Assembly: GCF_002211365.1 (NCBI RefSeq)
Contig: NZ_LOKZ01000011.1
Location: forward strand, 1-64,000
Reading direction: 5' to 3'
Length of the DNA stretch: 64,000 bases
Origin: Rhizobium sp. R711
GTDB lineage: Bacteria; Pseudomonadota; Alphaproteobacteria; Rhizobiales; Rhizobiaceae
The translations under genes were made by a program, and so were the position numbers. Below the pieces are notes generated by a model. The model saw nothing but the letters and a program-made list of their open reading frames with translations. It was not told the DNA's origin and did not search any database. Shown in pieces: positions 1-7,764 of this stretch; the first letter of the stretch is position 1, and every line of letters starts with the position of its first letter.

Positions 1-417
1 GCAACCAATCAGCATCTCAGCCAATCTTAAAAGAAACCTTAGAGCGAAGGACTTCGTCGCCAGCAGCGCCGCCGCCCTCGTCAGTGATCGGGCTTATAGA
101 CCCTGCCCCTTTTCTAAGTCAACACCGCCAAACAAAGTTTTTTGACATTTTTGTAACAGATTGAAATGAAAGAGGGATTTTCAAGAGTGGGTGCTTTGGC
201 CGCGGAACCGCGCCCAGGCAGCCCTCGAGATTCCTTTATCAAACGGTCAAAATTCGGTGTTCCCGCCGTTTTTAGTCCGACCCAGACTGCGCAAAAGCGG
301 TGTTTGAGGGTTGAAACCCGGCGAAAGAGGATCATTTGCCCCCTACGGCATCAAATCGCCCGGAACCTAACGCAGCTCTCTCGTGTTCTCGTTCGTGTAA
401 AAGAAAGGAGAAAGGAC
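1..417. other. Left-edge region without a supported gene
   Basis: I see no convincing coding region. Reading frames here lack a ribosome binding site and a recognisable product. A TTGACA hexamer at 142-147 lies in an AT-rich patch and could be a -35 element for the gene starting at 418, but the matching -10 is weak. The first 110 bases may be the flank of a gene lying off the left edge. Confidence 0.4.
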
Positions 418-753
418 ATGGCTGCCAATACCGACGACATCAGAGCGTCCGTCAGCAAGGACATCGCTTCCCTCCAGCAGGAGGTGTCGCGCCTGCAGAA
501 AATGATCTCGGCGCAGGGTGCTGAAGCCTACTATGAAGTGCGCGACCGTGCCGGCAAGGCATATGAAGATGCCCTCCCCCGCGCGAAGGGCGCCGTCGCC
601 CATATCCGGGCAGAGGGCATGGCCGCGGCAGGTGCCGCCCGCGAGCACGCGGCTGCGACGACGACCGCGCTGGCGCTCGCCGGTGCGATCGGTTTTCTAG
701 CCGGCTATCTCTTGAGCGGCAGCCAGCAGCCGCCACACCACTGGTGGCGCTGA
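418..753 (+). CDS. Small membrane-anchored protein, ElaB/YqjD (DUF883)-like
   Basis: Encodes 111 residues. The ATG at 418 follows a good ribosome binding site (AAAGGAGAAAGG, about 405-415); the frame is open further upstream but without a start signal. The N-terminal two thirds is a predicted amphipathic helix with heptad-like spacing (DIASLQQEVSRLQKMI). An Ala-rich stretch follows, then one C-terminal membrane segment (ALALAGAIGFLAGYLL) and a short polar tail ending HHWWR. This layout matches the ElaB/YqjD/DUF883 group, inner-membrane tail-anchored proteins reported to associate with ribosomes in E. coli. The family assignment is inferred from architecture. A hairpin with a T-run lies just downstream. 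Confidence 0.75.
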   Translation: MAANTDDIRASVSKDIASLQQEVSRLQKMISAQGAEAYYEVRDRAGKAYEDALPRAKGAVAHIRAEGMAAAGAAREHAAATTTALALAGAIGFLAGYLLSGSQQPPHHWWR

Positions 754-763
754 TACAGCTCCG

Positions 764-784
764 GCGGAAACCCTCCGCTTTTAT
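764..784 (+). terminator. Probable rho-independent terminator
   Basis: Short stem GCGGA (764-768) / TCCGC (774-778) with a 5-base loop, followed by TTTTA, directly after the preceding small membrane-protein gene. The stem is only five pairs, so strength is uncertain. Confidence 0.5.
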
Positions 785-890
785 CGCGAGCCGCCTGATC
801 CGAACGTCAATGCGGCTCGTAATACTTTGGTCTTAGAAAAACCAAGTTTAGTCGTTATGGCTGCGGCCAAAATGGGCGGGAGTACTATTC

Positions 891-1097
891 ATGGAGAACC
901 AGAAAGCGCATTTTATAGTCGAAGTCAGTGTTGATGGGGTCAACGGCCGCAAGGCAGTCGGTATCATGAACATGCGCCAAGCCCTTGAATTGCCTGAATT
1001 GCCTTGCCTGGCCTATACCCATCCGGACCCCGCCAAAGCAGCCGCGGGTGTCGTTATCAGCCGGCAGGAACTCGCCGGCTTCATGGCTTGCCACTAG
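891..1097 (+). CDS. Conserved-type small hypothetical protein, 68 aa
   Basis: Encodes 68 residues from ATG 891, with a GGGAG about eight bases upstream as a plausible ribosome binding site. The product is soluble, with no signal or membrane segment. It reads as a small alpha/beta protein (FIVEVSVDGVNGRKAVGI at the start). I do not recognise the family. It sits alone between two hairpins, and a strong stem-loop lies 28 bases after the stop codon. That favours a real, separately transcribed gene over a chance frame. Confidence 0.5.
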   Translation: MENQKAHFIVEVSVDGVNGRKAVGIMNMRQALELPELPCLAYTHPDPAKAAAGVVISRQELAGFMACH

Positions 1098-1124
1098 GGC
1101 TTGCCGATCTCTCCCCGAATATGT

Positions 1125-1145
1125 GACGGCGCACAAAGCGCCGTC
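1125..1145 (+). terminator. Stem-loop downstream of the 68-aa gene
   Basis: Perfect 8-bp stem GACGGCGC (1125-1132) / GCGCCGTC (1138-1145) with an ACAAA loop. The following bases are TGGCTTCTTG, only moderately T-rich, so it is terminator-like rather than a textbook terminator. Confidence 0.5.
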
Positions 1146-1277
1146 TGGCTTCTTGAGCTTCTTTGCTCTCCCCACCTTGAGCGTCTCATTTTTCCCCGCG
1201 TTTTGTCCGCGACTTGCTGGCATCGGGAAAGTGTTCGTGTCAGAACCTGCTCAACGGAACTGACGGGATGGAACAGA

Positions 1278-2084
1278 GTGAGGCAACGGCGCTCACCTCA
1301 GAGATCGCGCGAGCGCGCGAGACCGAACGGCGAAACGCCCAGCAAGCGGGTAACCCTGCCGCGTGCGCTGTCAAAGCTCGGCCATTGCTCGCGGACGCAG
1401 GCTGAACGGCTGATCCTGGAAGGTCGCGTCTCGGTCGATGGCCGCAAAGTCACCGACATCTCCGCATGGATAGACCTGGCATCGGCCAAGATCCGCGTCG
1501 ACGGCACGGATGTGATCGCCGAGGCGAAGATCTACCTGATGCTGAACAAGCCGCGAGGGCTGGTAACGACGCGTGATGATCCGGAAGGCCGGCCAACCGT
1601 CTACGACTGTCTCAACGACTTTCAAGCGCCACATCTCTCGCCGGTCGGGCGATTGGACAAGGCGAGCGAGGGCTTGCTGCTCTTTACCAACGATACCCTC
1701 TTCGCCCAAGCACTGCTTGATCCCCTCACCCATGTCACCAAGACCTACCATGTCCAGGTCAACCGGATCATGGACAGCGAGATGCTGGCTGCGATGACTT
1801 ATGGCGTCCGCCACGATGGCGAAGTCCTGAAGGCAACATCCGCGACGCTATTGAGGAGCGGCGACAAGAACGCCTGGATCGAGGTCGAACTCGATGAAGG
1901 CCGCAATCGCCAGATCCGCCGCATGCTGGAAGCGCTTGGTGTCGAATGCCTTCGCCTCGTGCGGGTTGCGATCGGTGGCCTGGCGCTCGGTGAGCTGCCG
2001 AAGGGCGCAGTGCGCGCGTTGACGGATGCGGAATTGAAGGAACTGCGCCGGAGCGCAGGTGTGGAAACGGCAAGACGGAATTGA
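1278..2084 (+). CDS. Pseudouridine synthase, RsuA/RluB/RluE family
   Basis: Converts a specific uridine in rRNA to pseudouridine. After a basic N-terminal stretch of about 35 residues comes an S4 RNA-binding domain (LPRALSKLGHCSRTQAERLI). The catalytic domain follows, with the family motif GRLDKASEGLLLF carrying the catalytic Asp, then KTYHVQV and the GRNRQIRRML motif. The product is 268 residues from GTG 1278. That start is not certain: the frame stays open back to 1101 and the ribosome binding site is weak, but the S4 domain begins shortly after 1278 and family members have a short basic leader. The next gene starts four bases after this stop codon, so the two are probably co-transcribed. 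RluB or RluE cannot be told apart by eye. Confidence 0.88.
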   Translation: MRQRRSPQRSRERARPNGETPSKRVTLPRALSKLGHCSRTQAERLILEGRVSVDGRKVTDISAWIDLASAKIRVDGTDVIAEAKIYLMLNKPRGLVTTRDDPEGRPTVYDCLNDFQAPHLSPVGRLDKASEGLLLFTNDTLFAQALLDPLTHVTKTYHVQVNRIMDSEMLAAMTYGVRHDGEVLKATSATLLRSGDKNAWIEVELDEGRNRQIRRMLEALGVECLRLVRVAIGGLALGELPKGAVRALTDAELKELRRSAGVETARRN

Positions 2085-2088
2085 GTGC

Positions 2089-2784
2089 ATGACGGAACTG
2101 GCTGCGCACGAGTTTTGGCAGGAGATCCACACCGCGGGCACCTTTGAGCGCGATGGCGATTTCTCGACATCCTATGTCGCCGAGCTGGACGACGGGCGGC
2201 AGCTTCGCCTGCCCGTACGCATACTGGCAGACGGACAAGACGCACTGGCCTCTCTGATCATCAATCAGGCAAGCTTCGAGGTTCTCGATGTACTGGCTCG
2301 ATCTCTGGCCGAGAGGCTCAAGCTTTTCCAGGTTGAGGTTGTCGCCGGTCTGCCGACACTTGGGCTGACGCTTGCCGCTGCAGTAGCGCAGAAACTGGGG
2401 CACACACGATATGTGCCGCTCGGGACGTCCCGAAAATTCTGGTACCGCGACGACCTGTCCGTGGCGCTCTCGTCGATTACCACCCCCACCAAGCAGAAGC
2501 GTCTCTATATAGATCCCCGCATGCTGCCGCTCCTGGAGGGGCGACGCGTGGCCCTGATTGACGATGTCATTTCCAGCGGTACCTCGATCGTTTCCGGGCT
2601 GCGGCTTCTTGCCGGCTGCGGCATCGAGCCTGTTGCGATCGGTGCCGCGATGCTGCAGTCACGCCGCTGGTGCGAGACCCTTGATGCTGCCGGATTGCAA
2701 TGGCGGGAAAGAACAGTGGGCGTGTTTTCCACCCCGATGCTGGAGATGACCGAGACCGGCACCTGGCGCCGGTCTGCGGTCTGA
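2089..2784 (+). CDS. Phosphoribosyltransferase-domain protein
   Basis: Encodes 231 residues with a type I phosphoribosyltransferase fold. The PRPP-binding motif ALIDDVISSGTS lies at residues 155-166, with the two acidic residues followed by the small/hydroxyl loop typical of this family. The substrate base is not readable: the region before the motif is unlike the well-known apt, hpt, upp or pyrE enzymes, and many bacteria carry such orphan PRTase proteins. ATG 2089 lies four bases after the pseudouridine synthase stop, which supports co-transcription. A longer frame from 2059 would overlap the upstream gene and is less likely. Confidence 0.8.
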   Translation: MTELAAHEFWQEIHTAGTFERDGDFSTSYVAELDDGRQLRLPVRILADGQDALASLIINQASFEVLDVLARSLAERLKLFQVEVVAGLPTLGLTLAAAVAQKLGHTRYVPLGTSRKFWYRDDLSVALSSITTPTKQKRLYIDPRMLPLLEGRRVALIDDVISSGTSIVSGLRLLAGCGIEPVAIGAAMLQSRRWCETLDAAGLQWRERTVGVFSTPMLEMTETGTWRRSAV

Positions 2785-2883
2785 GCGCAAGGTCGGCATG
2801 GAGCGCGGATTGCGACATTTCGCTCTATACAGCGCGAGCCGAACCGCTACAGTCTCGCGATGGACTGAGGTTTGGGGCAAACC

Positions 2884-4635
2884 ATGACGTTCGAGCAAGC
2901 ATCCTTGCTGATCCTCCTGCTCGCGATGCTGATCCTGTTTTCATTGGAGCGCTTCCGTATCGAGGTGGTTGCAATCGCTGGACTGCTCGCCGGCTATGCC
3001 CTTCACCTTTATTCCGCCGAACAGGTCTTCTCCGGCTTTGCCAGTCCTGTCGTTGTCACCGTCGTCGAGATTCTGCTCATCGTTCAAGTCCTTGCACGGG
3101 CGCAACTTTTCGATCAGCTCGCAGACTTTTTTGTACGGGCCAGGTTTTCCGATATCGCGGTCATCGCCACATTGTCGGGCGCGACCGGCTTTATCTCAAT
3201 ATTCATGAACGACATCGGCGCGTTTTCAATCGCCTTGCCGGCAACGCTGCGCGTGAGTGACGCGCTCGCGATCCCCAAACGACAGTTGATTATGCCAATC
3301 TCCTTTGCTGCGCTCTTGGGCGGGATCGTATCGCTGATCGGCACGCCAGCGAACATGCTCGTCAGCAACGCCTGGGCAGAGGCAAACGGCACCGGCTTTC
3401 GACTTTTCGACTTTGCCTATGTCGGTCTGCCGGTCGCCATCGTCGGCATCGTCATGACCGCATGGCTCGCGCCGTGGCTATTTCCGAAGACAGACGGAGA
3501 GGCGCTTTCCGCCGCACCTGTCTCCCCACCGAGACGACGGATCACGGAACGACATATCCCTGCGGGCTCCTTGCTAATCGGTGCCCGGCTCTCAGACTTG
3601 CCGGGCCGATTCTCGCTGCAGCCGCACACGCTCGTTCGCGACGACAAATTCATCTTTGGCACGCCCGACAAACTGGTTGTCGAGGCGGGTGACCTGCTGT
3701 TGGTCGAGGCGGACGAGACCGTATTTGACGGGCTTCAAGCATCCGGAACTTTGCTTCCGCAGCGAGATCCGAGCGCAGCCACTGCCGGCCCGGATTATGT
3801 CGAGGCCGTCGTCATGCCGGAAAGCACGTTGGTCGGCTCGCGACTGCGTTCGCTTGAGGTGTTCAGCAGCCGTGATGTCACGATCTCAGCCCTCTCCATG
3901 CGCTCACCGCGGATAGAAGGGCGCTTTGGCGATTTGCAGCTGTCGATTGGTGACATTCTGGTGTTGGAAGGCGAACAACGGGCGATCGCTGAAGCGCTTG
4001 AGGAGTGCGAGTGTCTGCCGCTGGCGTCGCAGCCGCCATCCCGAATGTCGGCATCATCTTGGCAGCCCTTTGCCATTTTCGCTGCAGGCGTCGCCACGAC
4101 GGCCTTCGACCTCGTCACGCCTGACATTGCGTTTGCGGGCGTCGTGCTTGTCCTGGCACTCCTTGGTTACCTGAACATCCGCCAGGCAATGGCCGACCTC
4201 AACTGGCCAATTATTATCATGCTTAGCGCGATGATCCCGATCGGTTCCGCAGTCGCGACAACAGGCACCGCCCAGGTCATCGCGGCAGCGCTCGGTTCCA
4301 TGGTGTCGTTGACCGAACCGACCGTGGGGGTCGCGCTTGTTCTATTTCTGTCGATGCTACTGACGCCTTTTGTCAACAACGCGACAGTCGCGATCGTGAT
4401 GAGCCCCATCGCCGTCGCCTTCGCAGCAACCGGGCATCACTCTCCATCTACCTATCTGATCGCCGTCGCAGCAGGCGCCTCGCTGGATTTTCTGACACCC
4501 TTCGGCCACCACAACAATACTTTGGCCATGGGGATCGGAAGCTACCGCTTCAGTGACTTTCTGAAAGCCGGCGCACCGCTGACAGTGTTGAGCTATGGCC
4601 TTACCCTGATTCTTGTCTATCTCTTCTGGCTTTAG
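2884..4635 (+). CDS. SLC13-type (DASS) permease with two RCK_C domains
   Basis: A 583-residue inner-membrane transporter. An N-terminal membrane half (about residues 1-200) is followed by a soluble central part holding two TrkA-C/RCK_C-like repeats (each with a GARLSDLP- or GSRLRSLE-type beginning), and then a second membrane half. This membrane-RCK-membrane arrangement is known from the SLC13/CitM-like superfamily, which moves dicarboxylates, sulfate or other anions with sodium or protons. The TPFVNNATVAIVMSPIA and LDFLTPFGHHNN segments are typical substrate-site hairpins. ATG 2884 is preferred over TTG 2872. The actual substrate cannot be read from sequence. Confidence 0.85.
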   Translation: MTFEQASLLILLLAMLILFSLERFRIEVVAIAGLLAGYALHLYSAEQVFSGFASPVVVTVVEILLIVQVLARAQLFDQLADFFVRARFSDIAVIATLSGATGFISIFMNDIGAFSIALPATLRVSDALAIPKRQLIMPISFAALLGGIVSLIGTPANMLVSNAWAEANGTGFRLFDFAYVGLPVAIVGIVMTAWLAPWLFPKTDGEALSAAPVSPPRRRITERHIPAGSLLIGARLSDLPGRFSLQPHTLVRDDKFIFGTPDKLVVEAGDLLLVEADETVFDGLQASGTLLPQRDPSAATAGPDYVEAVVMPESTLVGSRLRSLEVFSSRDVTISALSMRSPRIEGRFGDLQLSIGDILVLEGEQRAIAEALEECECLPLASQPPSRMSASSWQPFAIFAAGVATTAFDLVTPDIAFAGVVLVLALLGYLNIRQAMADLNWPIIIMLSAMIPIGSAVATTGTAQVIAAALGSMVSLTEPTVGVALVLFLSMLLTPFVNNATVAIVMSPIAVAFAATGHHSPSTYLIAVAAGASLDFLTPFGHHNNTLAMGIGSYRFSDFLKAGAPLTVLSYGLTLILVYLFWL

Positions 4636-4716
4636 GAGCGGGTTTGCTTGACATCCCCGATGATGGAACTAGAGCAGGGGAAACTTCACGATCAATGCAG
4701 AAGGATGGTCGAGCCC

Positions 4717-5661
4717 GTGCGAATCCTCTCCGAAGCCCATTTCCCAGAGCTCCCAAATTATTACCGTGGCAAGGTTCGCGAGAACTATGACCTGCCGGAC
4801 GGCCGCCGCATCATCATCAGCACAGACAGACTGAGCGCCTTCGACCGGATCCTCACCTGCATTCCCTACAAGGGCCAGGTCCTCACGCAGACGGCACGCT
4901 ATTGGTTCGAGGCGACCAAGGACATCTGCCCCAATCACGTTCTCGACTATCCCGATCCGAACGTTGTCATCGGCAAGCGTCTCGATATCCTGCCCGTCGA
5001 GATCGTCGTTCGCGGTTACCTCGCCGGCACGACGGGAACCTCGATCCTCACTCTTTATAAGAAGGGTGAGCGCGAGATGTACGGCATGCAACTGCCGGAC
5101 GGGATGCGCGACAACCAGAAACTTCCAACGGCGGTCATTACGCCCACCAGCAAGGAATTCGACGGCGGCCACGATGAGCCGCTGACGCCTGCCGAAATCA
5201 TCGAACGCGGACTCTTGACCAAGGCGCAATGGGATACGCTTTCGCGTTACGCGCTGGCACTTTTCGCGCGCGGCCAGGAACTCGCGGCCCAGCGGGGGCT
5301 CATCCTCGTGGACACCAAATACGAGTTTGGCACGGACGAGAATGGCAACATCATTCTCGCGGACGAAATTCACACACCTGACAGCAGCCGCTACTGGCTC
5401 GCCGACAGCTACCAGCCAAGTTTCGAGGCAGGAACGCGCCCGACAAGCTTCGATAAGGACTTTGTTCGCGCTTGGGTCGCGGAGCGCTGCGATCCTTATA
5501 AGGACGAAATCCCAGAAATTCCCGTCGAGTTGATCCAACAGACCTCTGAGGTCTACATCAAGGCCTACGAGAGCATCACGGCGAAAAAGTTCGTTCCGGA
5601 TGACAGCGGAGCAACGCCGGTCGAGCGCATCCGCAAAAATCTCTCCGCCTACTTCACTTAA
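4717..5661 (+). CDS. purC: Phosphoribosylaminoimidazole-succinocarboxamide synthase
   Basis: PurC (SAICAR synthetase) joins aspartate to CAIR with ATP in de novo purine synthesis, in the cytoplasm. The protein is the long form of the family, about 314 residues. It begins with the [18 protein letters not shown] nucleotide-binding strand-turn, contains [12 protein letters not shown] and [10 protein letters not shown], and carries the DTKYEFG and [13 protein letters not shown] motifs near the active site. The start is taken as GTG 4717, giving the usual MRILSEA N-terminus, with AAGGA 11 bases upstream; ATG 4705 and ATG 4663 are in frame alternatives. A terminator-like hairpin lies 15 bases after the stop. 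Confidence 0.95.
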   Translation: MRILSEAHFPELPNYYRGKVRENYDLPDGRRIIISTDRLSAFDRILTCIPYKGQVLTQTARYWFEATKDICPNHVLDYPDPNVVIGKRLDILPVEIVVRGYLAGTTGTSILTLYKKGEREMYGMQLPDGMRDNQKLPTAVITPTSKEFDGGHDEPLTPAEIIERGLLTKAQWDTLSRYALALFARGQELAAQRGLILVDTKYEFGTDENGNIILADEIHTPDSSRYWLADSYQPSFEAGTRPTSFDKDFVRAWVAERCDPYKDEIPEIPVELIQQTSEVYIKAYESITAKKFVPDDSGATPVERIRKNLSAYFT

Positions 5662-5675
5662 GGTCGCCGGACAGG

Positions 5676-5702
5676 AAGCCTGCAACATTGGCTTGCAGGC
5701 TT
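5676..5702 (+). terminator. Stem-loop after purC
   Basis: Perfect 10-bp stem AAGCCTGCAA (5676-5685) / TTGCAGGCTT (5693-5702) with a 7-base loop, 15 bases past the purC stop. The T-tract is short (TTTC), so termination efficiency is uncertain. Confidence 0.6.
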
Positions 5703-5763
5703 TCAGTCGTTGGCGCTAGCATTCGCAAAACTAGGTGCCGGCCTCGGGCCGGCGGGGGAATGG

Positions 5764-6366
5764 ATGGCACGTAGGCCAAGACGCAAGGCCGAAGAGACTC
5801 GCGAAGACATTCTGTCCATGGCAGAATTGTTGTTCCGCCAACGCGGTTTCGTCGCCGTTTCGATTGCCGACATTGCCGCCTCGCTCGGCATGTCGCCTGC
5901 CAACGTCTTCAAACATTTCCGTTCGAAAACCGCCCTCGTCGATGCGATCGCGGAACGCCATCTGGGTGACGTAGCAGATCGCTTCGCCGCCTTTGACGAT
6001 GAGTTGCCGCCAAACGAGCAGCTGCTGCGCTTCGTGTTGCGCCTGCTCGACAGCCACCTGCAGGACATCCAGCAGAACCCCTACATCTTTGAAATGGTCC
6101 TGATGACGGTGCAGGCCAAGTTTGAGGCCGGCAATCGATACAGGGAGCGCATCATTCGGAAGCTGGACGAGATCATACGGGTGGGCATTGCCGAGGGGCG
6201 CTACCACTGCAGCAGCCCCGAAGATGCCGCCGGTACCGTTGCCGATGTCCTGGCGAGCGTCCTACATCCGGTTCTGATCGCCCGTGATGACAAGGACACA
6301 CTTGTCCACCGCGCACAGCAGATCGTCATTTTCGTCGATGCCGCACTGCAAAATAGCGCTTGCTAA
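5764..6366 (+). CDS. TetR-family transcriptional regulator
   Basis: A 200-residue regulator. The N-terminal DNA-binding domain is typical of TetR proteins: ETREDILSMAELLFRQRGF, then the helix-turn-helix SIADIAASLGMSPANVFKHF. The C-terminal ligand-binding half is divergent, as usual. ATG 5764 follows a GGGGGAATGG purine run; a longer frame from 5710 adds a low-complexity leader and is less likely. It lies just upstream of, and in the same direction as, an RND efflux operon, with overlapping dyads between them. Local repression of the pump is the natural inference; the inducer is unknown. Confidence 0.9.
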   Translation: MARRPRRKAEETREDILSMAELLFRQRGFVAVSIADIAASLGMSPANVFKHFRSKTALVDAIAERHLGDVADRFAAFDDELPPNEQLLRFVLRLLDSHLQDIQQNPYIFEMVLMTVQAKFEAGNRYRERIIRKLDEIIRVGIAEGRYHCSSPEDAAGTVADVLASVLHPVLIARDDKDTLVHRAQQIVIFVDAALQNSAC

Positions 6367-6400
6367 GTGACGATTCATAACTTACGTCACTTCGTAAAGT
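6367..6400. promoter_or_regulatory. Overlapping inverted repeats between tetR gene and RND operon
   Basis: Two interlocked dyads: GTGACG (6367-6372) / CGTCAC (6385-6390) with 12 bases between, and TTACG (6382-6386) / CGTAA (6393-6397) with 6 between. They lie immediately after the TetR stop codon and about 105 bases before the adaptor start. They are candidate operators for the neighbouring TetR protein. Confidence 0.5.
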
Positions 6401-6503
6401 CTTTCTTAAATTCGGATCAGTGGCATTTGATTCTGGATCGATGAACGGCCTCGTTGTTGATGAAGGTCATCGGTTCGGACGCCACCGCACAAGGAATTCC
6501 ATA

Positions 6504-7721
6504 ATGATACGGCGCATCTTCCTCGTTTCTACCGCTCTTGCCATCGGCGGCGTGCTTGCCGCGTGCAGCGACAGCGGTAACAAGCAGGGCGCGGCCGGTG
6601 CAACAGGTGCAGCCGCTCAGCAGGCCGCCCCGGTTGGCGTCATATCGCTGGCAAAGGCGAGCTTCCCCGTCACCACGATCCTGCCGGGCCGCGCCGAAGC
6701 TTCGCAGATTGCCGACATTCGCCCGCAGGTGAGCGGCATCATCGAGGAGATCCCCTTCAAGGAAGGTGGCGAAGTCAAGAAGGGTGACGTTCTTTATCAG
6801 ATCGAAGATGCCCCCTATCTGGCAACCGCTGCGCAGGCGCGCGCCGCCATCGCCAAGGCAGAAGCCAGCGTTCCGAGCGCGCAGAGCAATTTCGATCGCT
6901 ATCAGCGCCTTGTCGGCTCAGGCGCGACGCAGATCGAGCTTGAGACGGCGCGCACCAACCTTCTGCAAGCGCAGGCCGAGGTCGAATCCGCAAAGGCGGC
7001 CCTGACCGCCGCCGAAATCGATGTCGACCACACGAAGATCATTGCACCATTCGATGGCGTAATCGACCAGACGGCATATAACGTTGGCAACGTCGTCGCG
7101 GCCAACCAGACGACGGCGCTCACGACCGTACGTCAGCTCGATCCCGTCTATATCCTGCTGACGGAGTCGAGTACCAACCTGCTACGGCTTCGCGACGCGA
7201 TCAGAAGCGGAGAAGTCAAGGGCAATGCCGGCAACGCCGCCTTCCGTCTGATCCTGGAGAACGGCAAGGAATATGACCAGAAGGGCACGCTCGACATGTC
7301 GAAGTCCGTGGTCAGCGAGACGACCGGCACCTTTATTATCCGCGTGCGTTTCCCAAATCCCGACCATGTTATCCTGCCCGGCATGTACGTGCGCGCGACG
7401 CTCGAGCTCGGCGCAGAGGTCGGCTACGCGCTGCCGCAGCTTGCCACCAGCCGAAATGCAAATGGCGAGCTGACCGCGCAGTTCGTCTCCGCCGATGGCA
7501 AGGTCGAAACCCGCATCTTCGAAAATGCATCGCCTTCCAACAACGCATGGCTCGTGACCGACGGCATCAACGACGGCGACCAGCTGATCGTCAGCGGCCT
7601 GCAGTCGATTACGGCAGGCATGCCCGTTAAGCCAATGCCTATGAAAATCAATGATAAGGGCATCGTTGTGCCTGCTGATCAGGCCGCATCCGGTGAAGCA
7701 CAGAAGCCCGCCGCGAAGTAA
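6504..7721 (+). CDS. RND efflux periplasmic adaptor (membrane fusion) lipoprotein
   Basis: Adaptor of a tripartite efflux pump, linking the inner-membrane transporter to the outer-membrane channel. The 405-residue product starts with a lipoprotein signal ending LAAC (Cys21). It then has the split biotinyl-lipoyl domain (PQVSGIIEEIPFKEGGEVKKGDVL), a long alpha-hairpin coiled coil (about residues 90-165), the second lipoyl half (IIAPFDGVIDQTAYNVGN) and beta-barrel/membrane-proximal domains. ATG 6504 is preferred over the earlier frame start at 6420 because it gives the signal peptide and has AAGGA upstream. The inner-membrane pump follows 43 bases later. Confidence 0.95.
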   Translation: MIRRIFLVSTALAIGGVLAACSDSGNKQGAAGATGAAAQQAAPVGVISLAKASFPVTTILPGRAEASQIADIRPQVSGIIEEIPFKEGGEVKKGDVLYQIEDAPYLATAAQARAAIAKAEASVPSAQSNFDRYQRLVGSGATQIELETARTNLLQAQAEVESAKAALTAAEIDVDHTKIIAPFDGVIDQTAYNVGNVVAANQTTALTTVRQLDPVYILLTESSTNLLRLRDAIRSGEVKGNAGNAAFRLILENGKEYDQKGTLDMSKSVVSETTGTFIIRVRFPNPDHVILPGMYVRATLELGAEVGYALPQLATSRNANGELTAQFVSADGKVETRIFENASPSNNAWLVTDGINDGDQLIVSGLQSITAGMPVKPMPMKINDKGIVVPADQAASGEAQKPAAK

Positions 7722-7764
7722 TCGCGACGAACCGTGATCAGAGCCGCACAGGAACAGTAAGCCA

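Noticed and set aside
4669..5688. 339-codon minus-strand frame over purC
   Set aside because: Antisense to purC, whose motifs are complete; no independent start signal.
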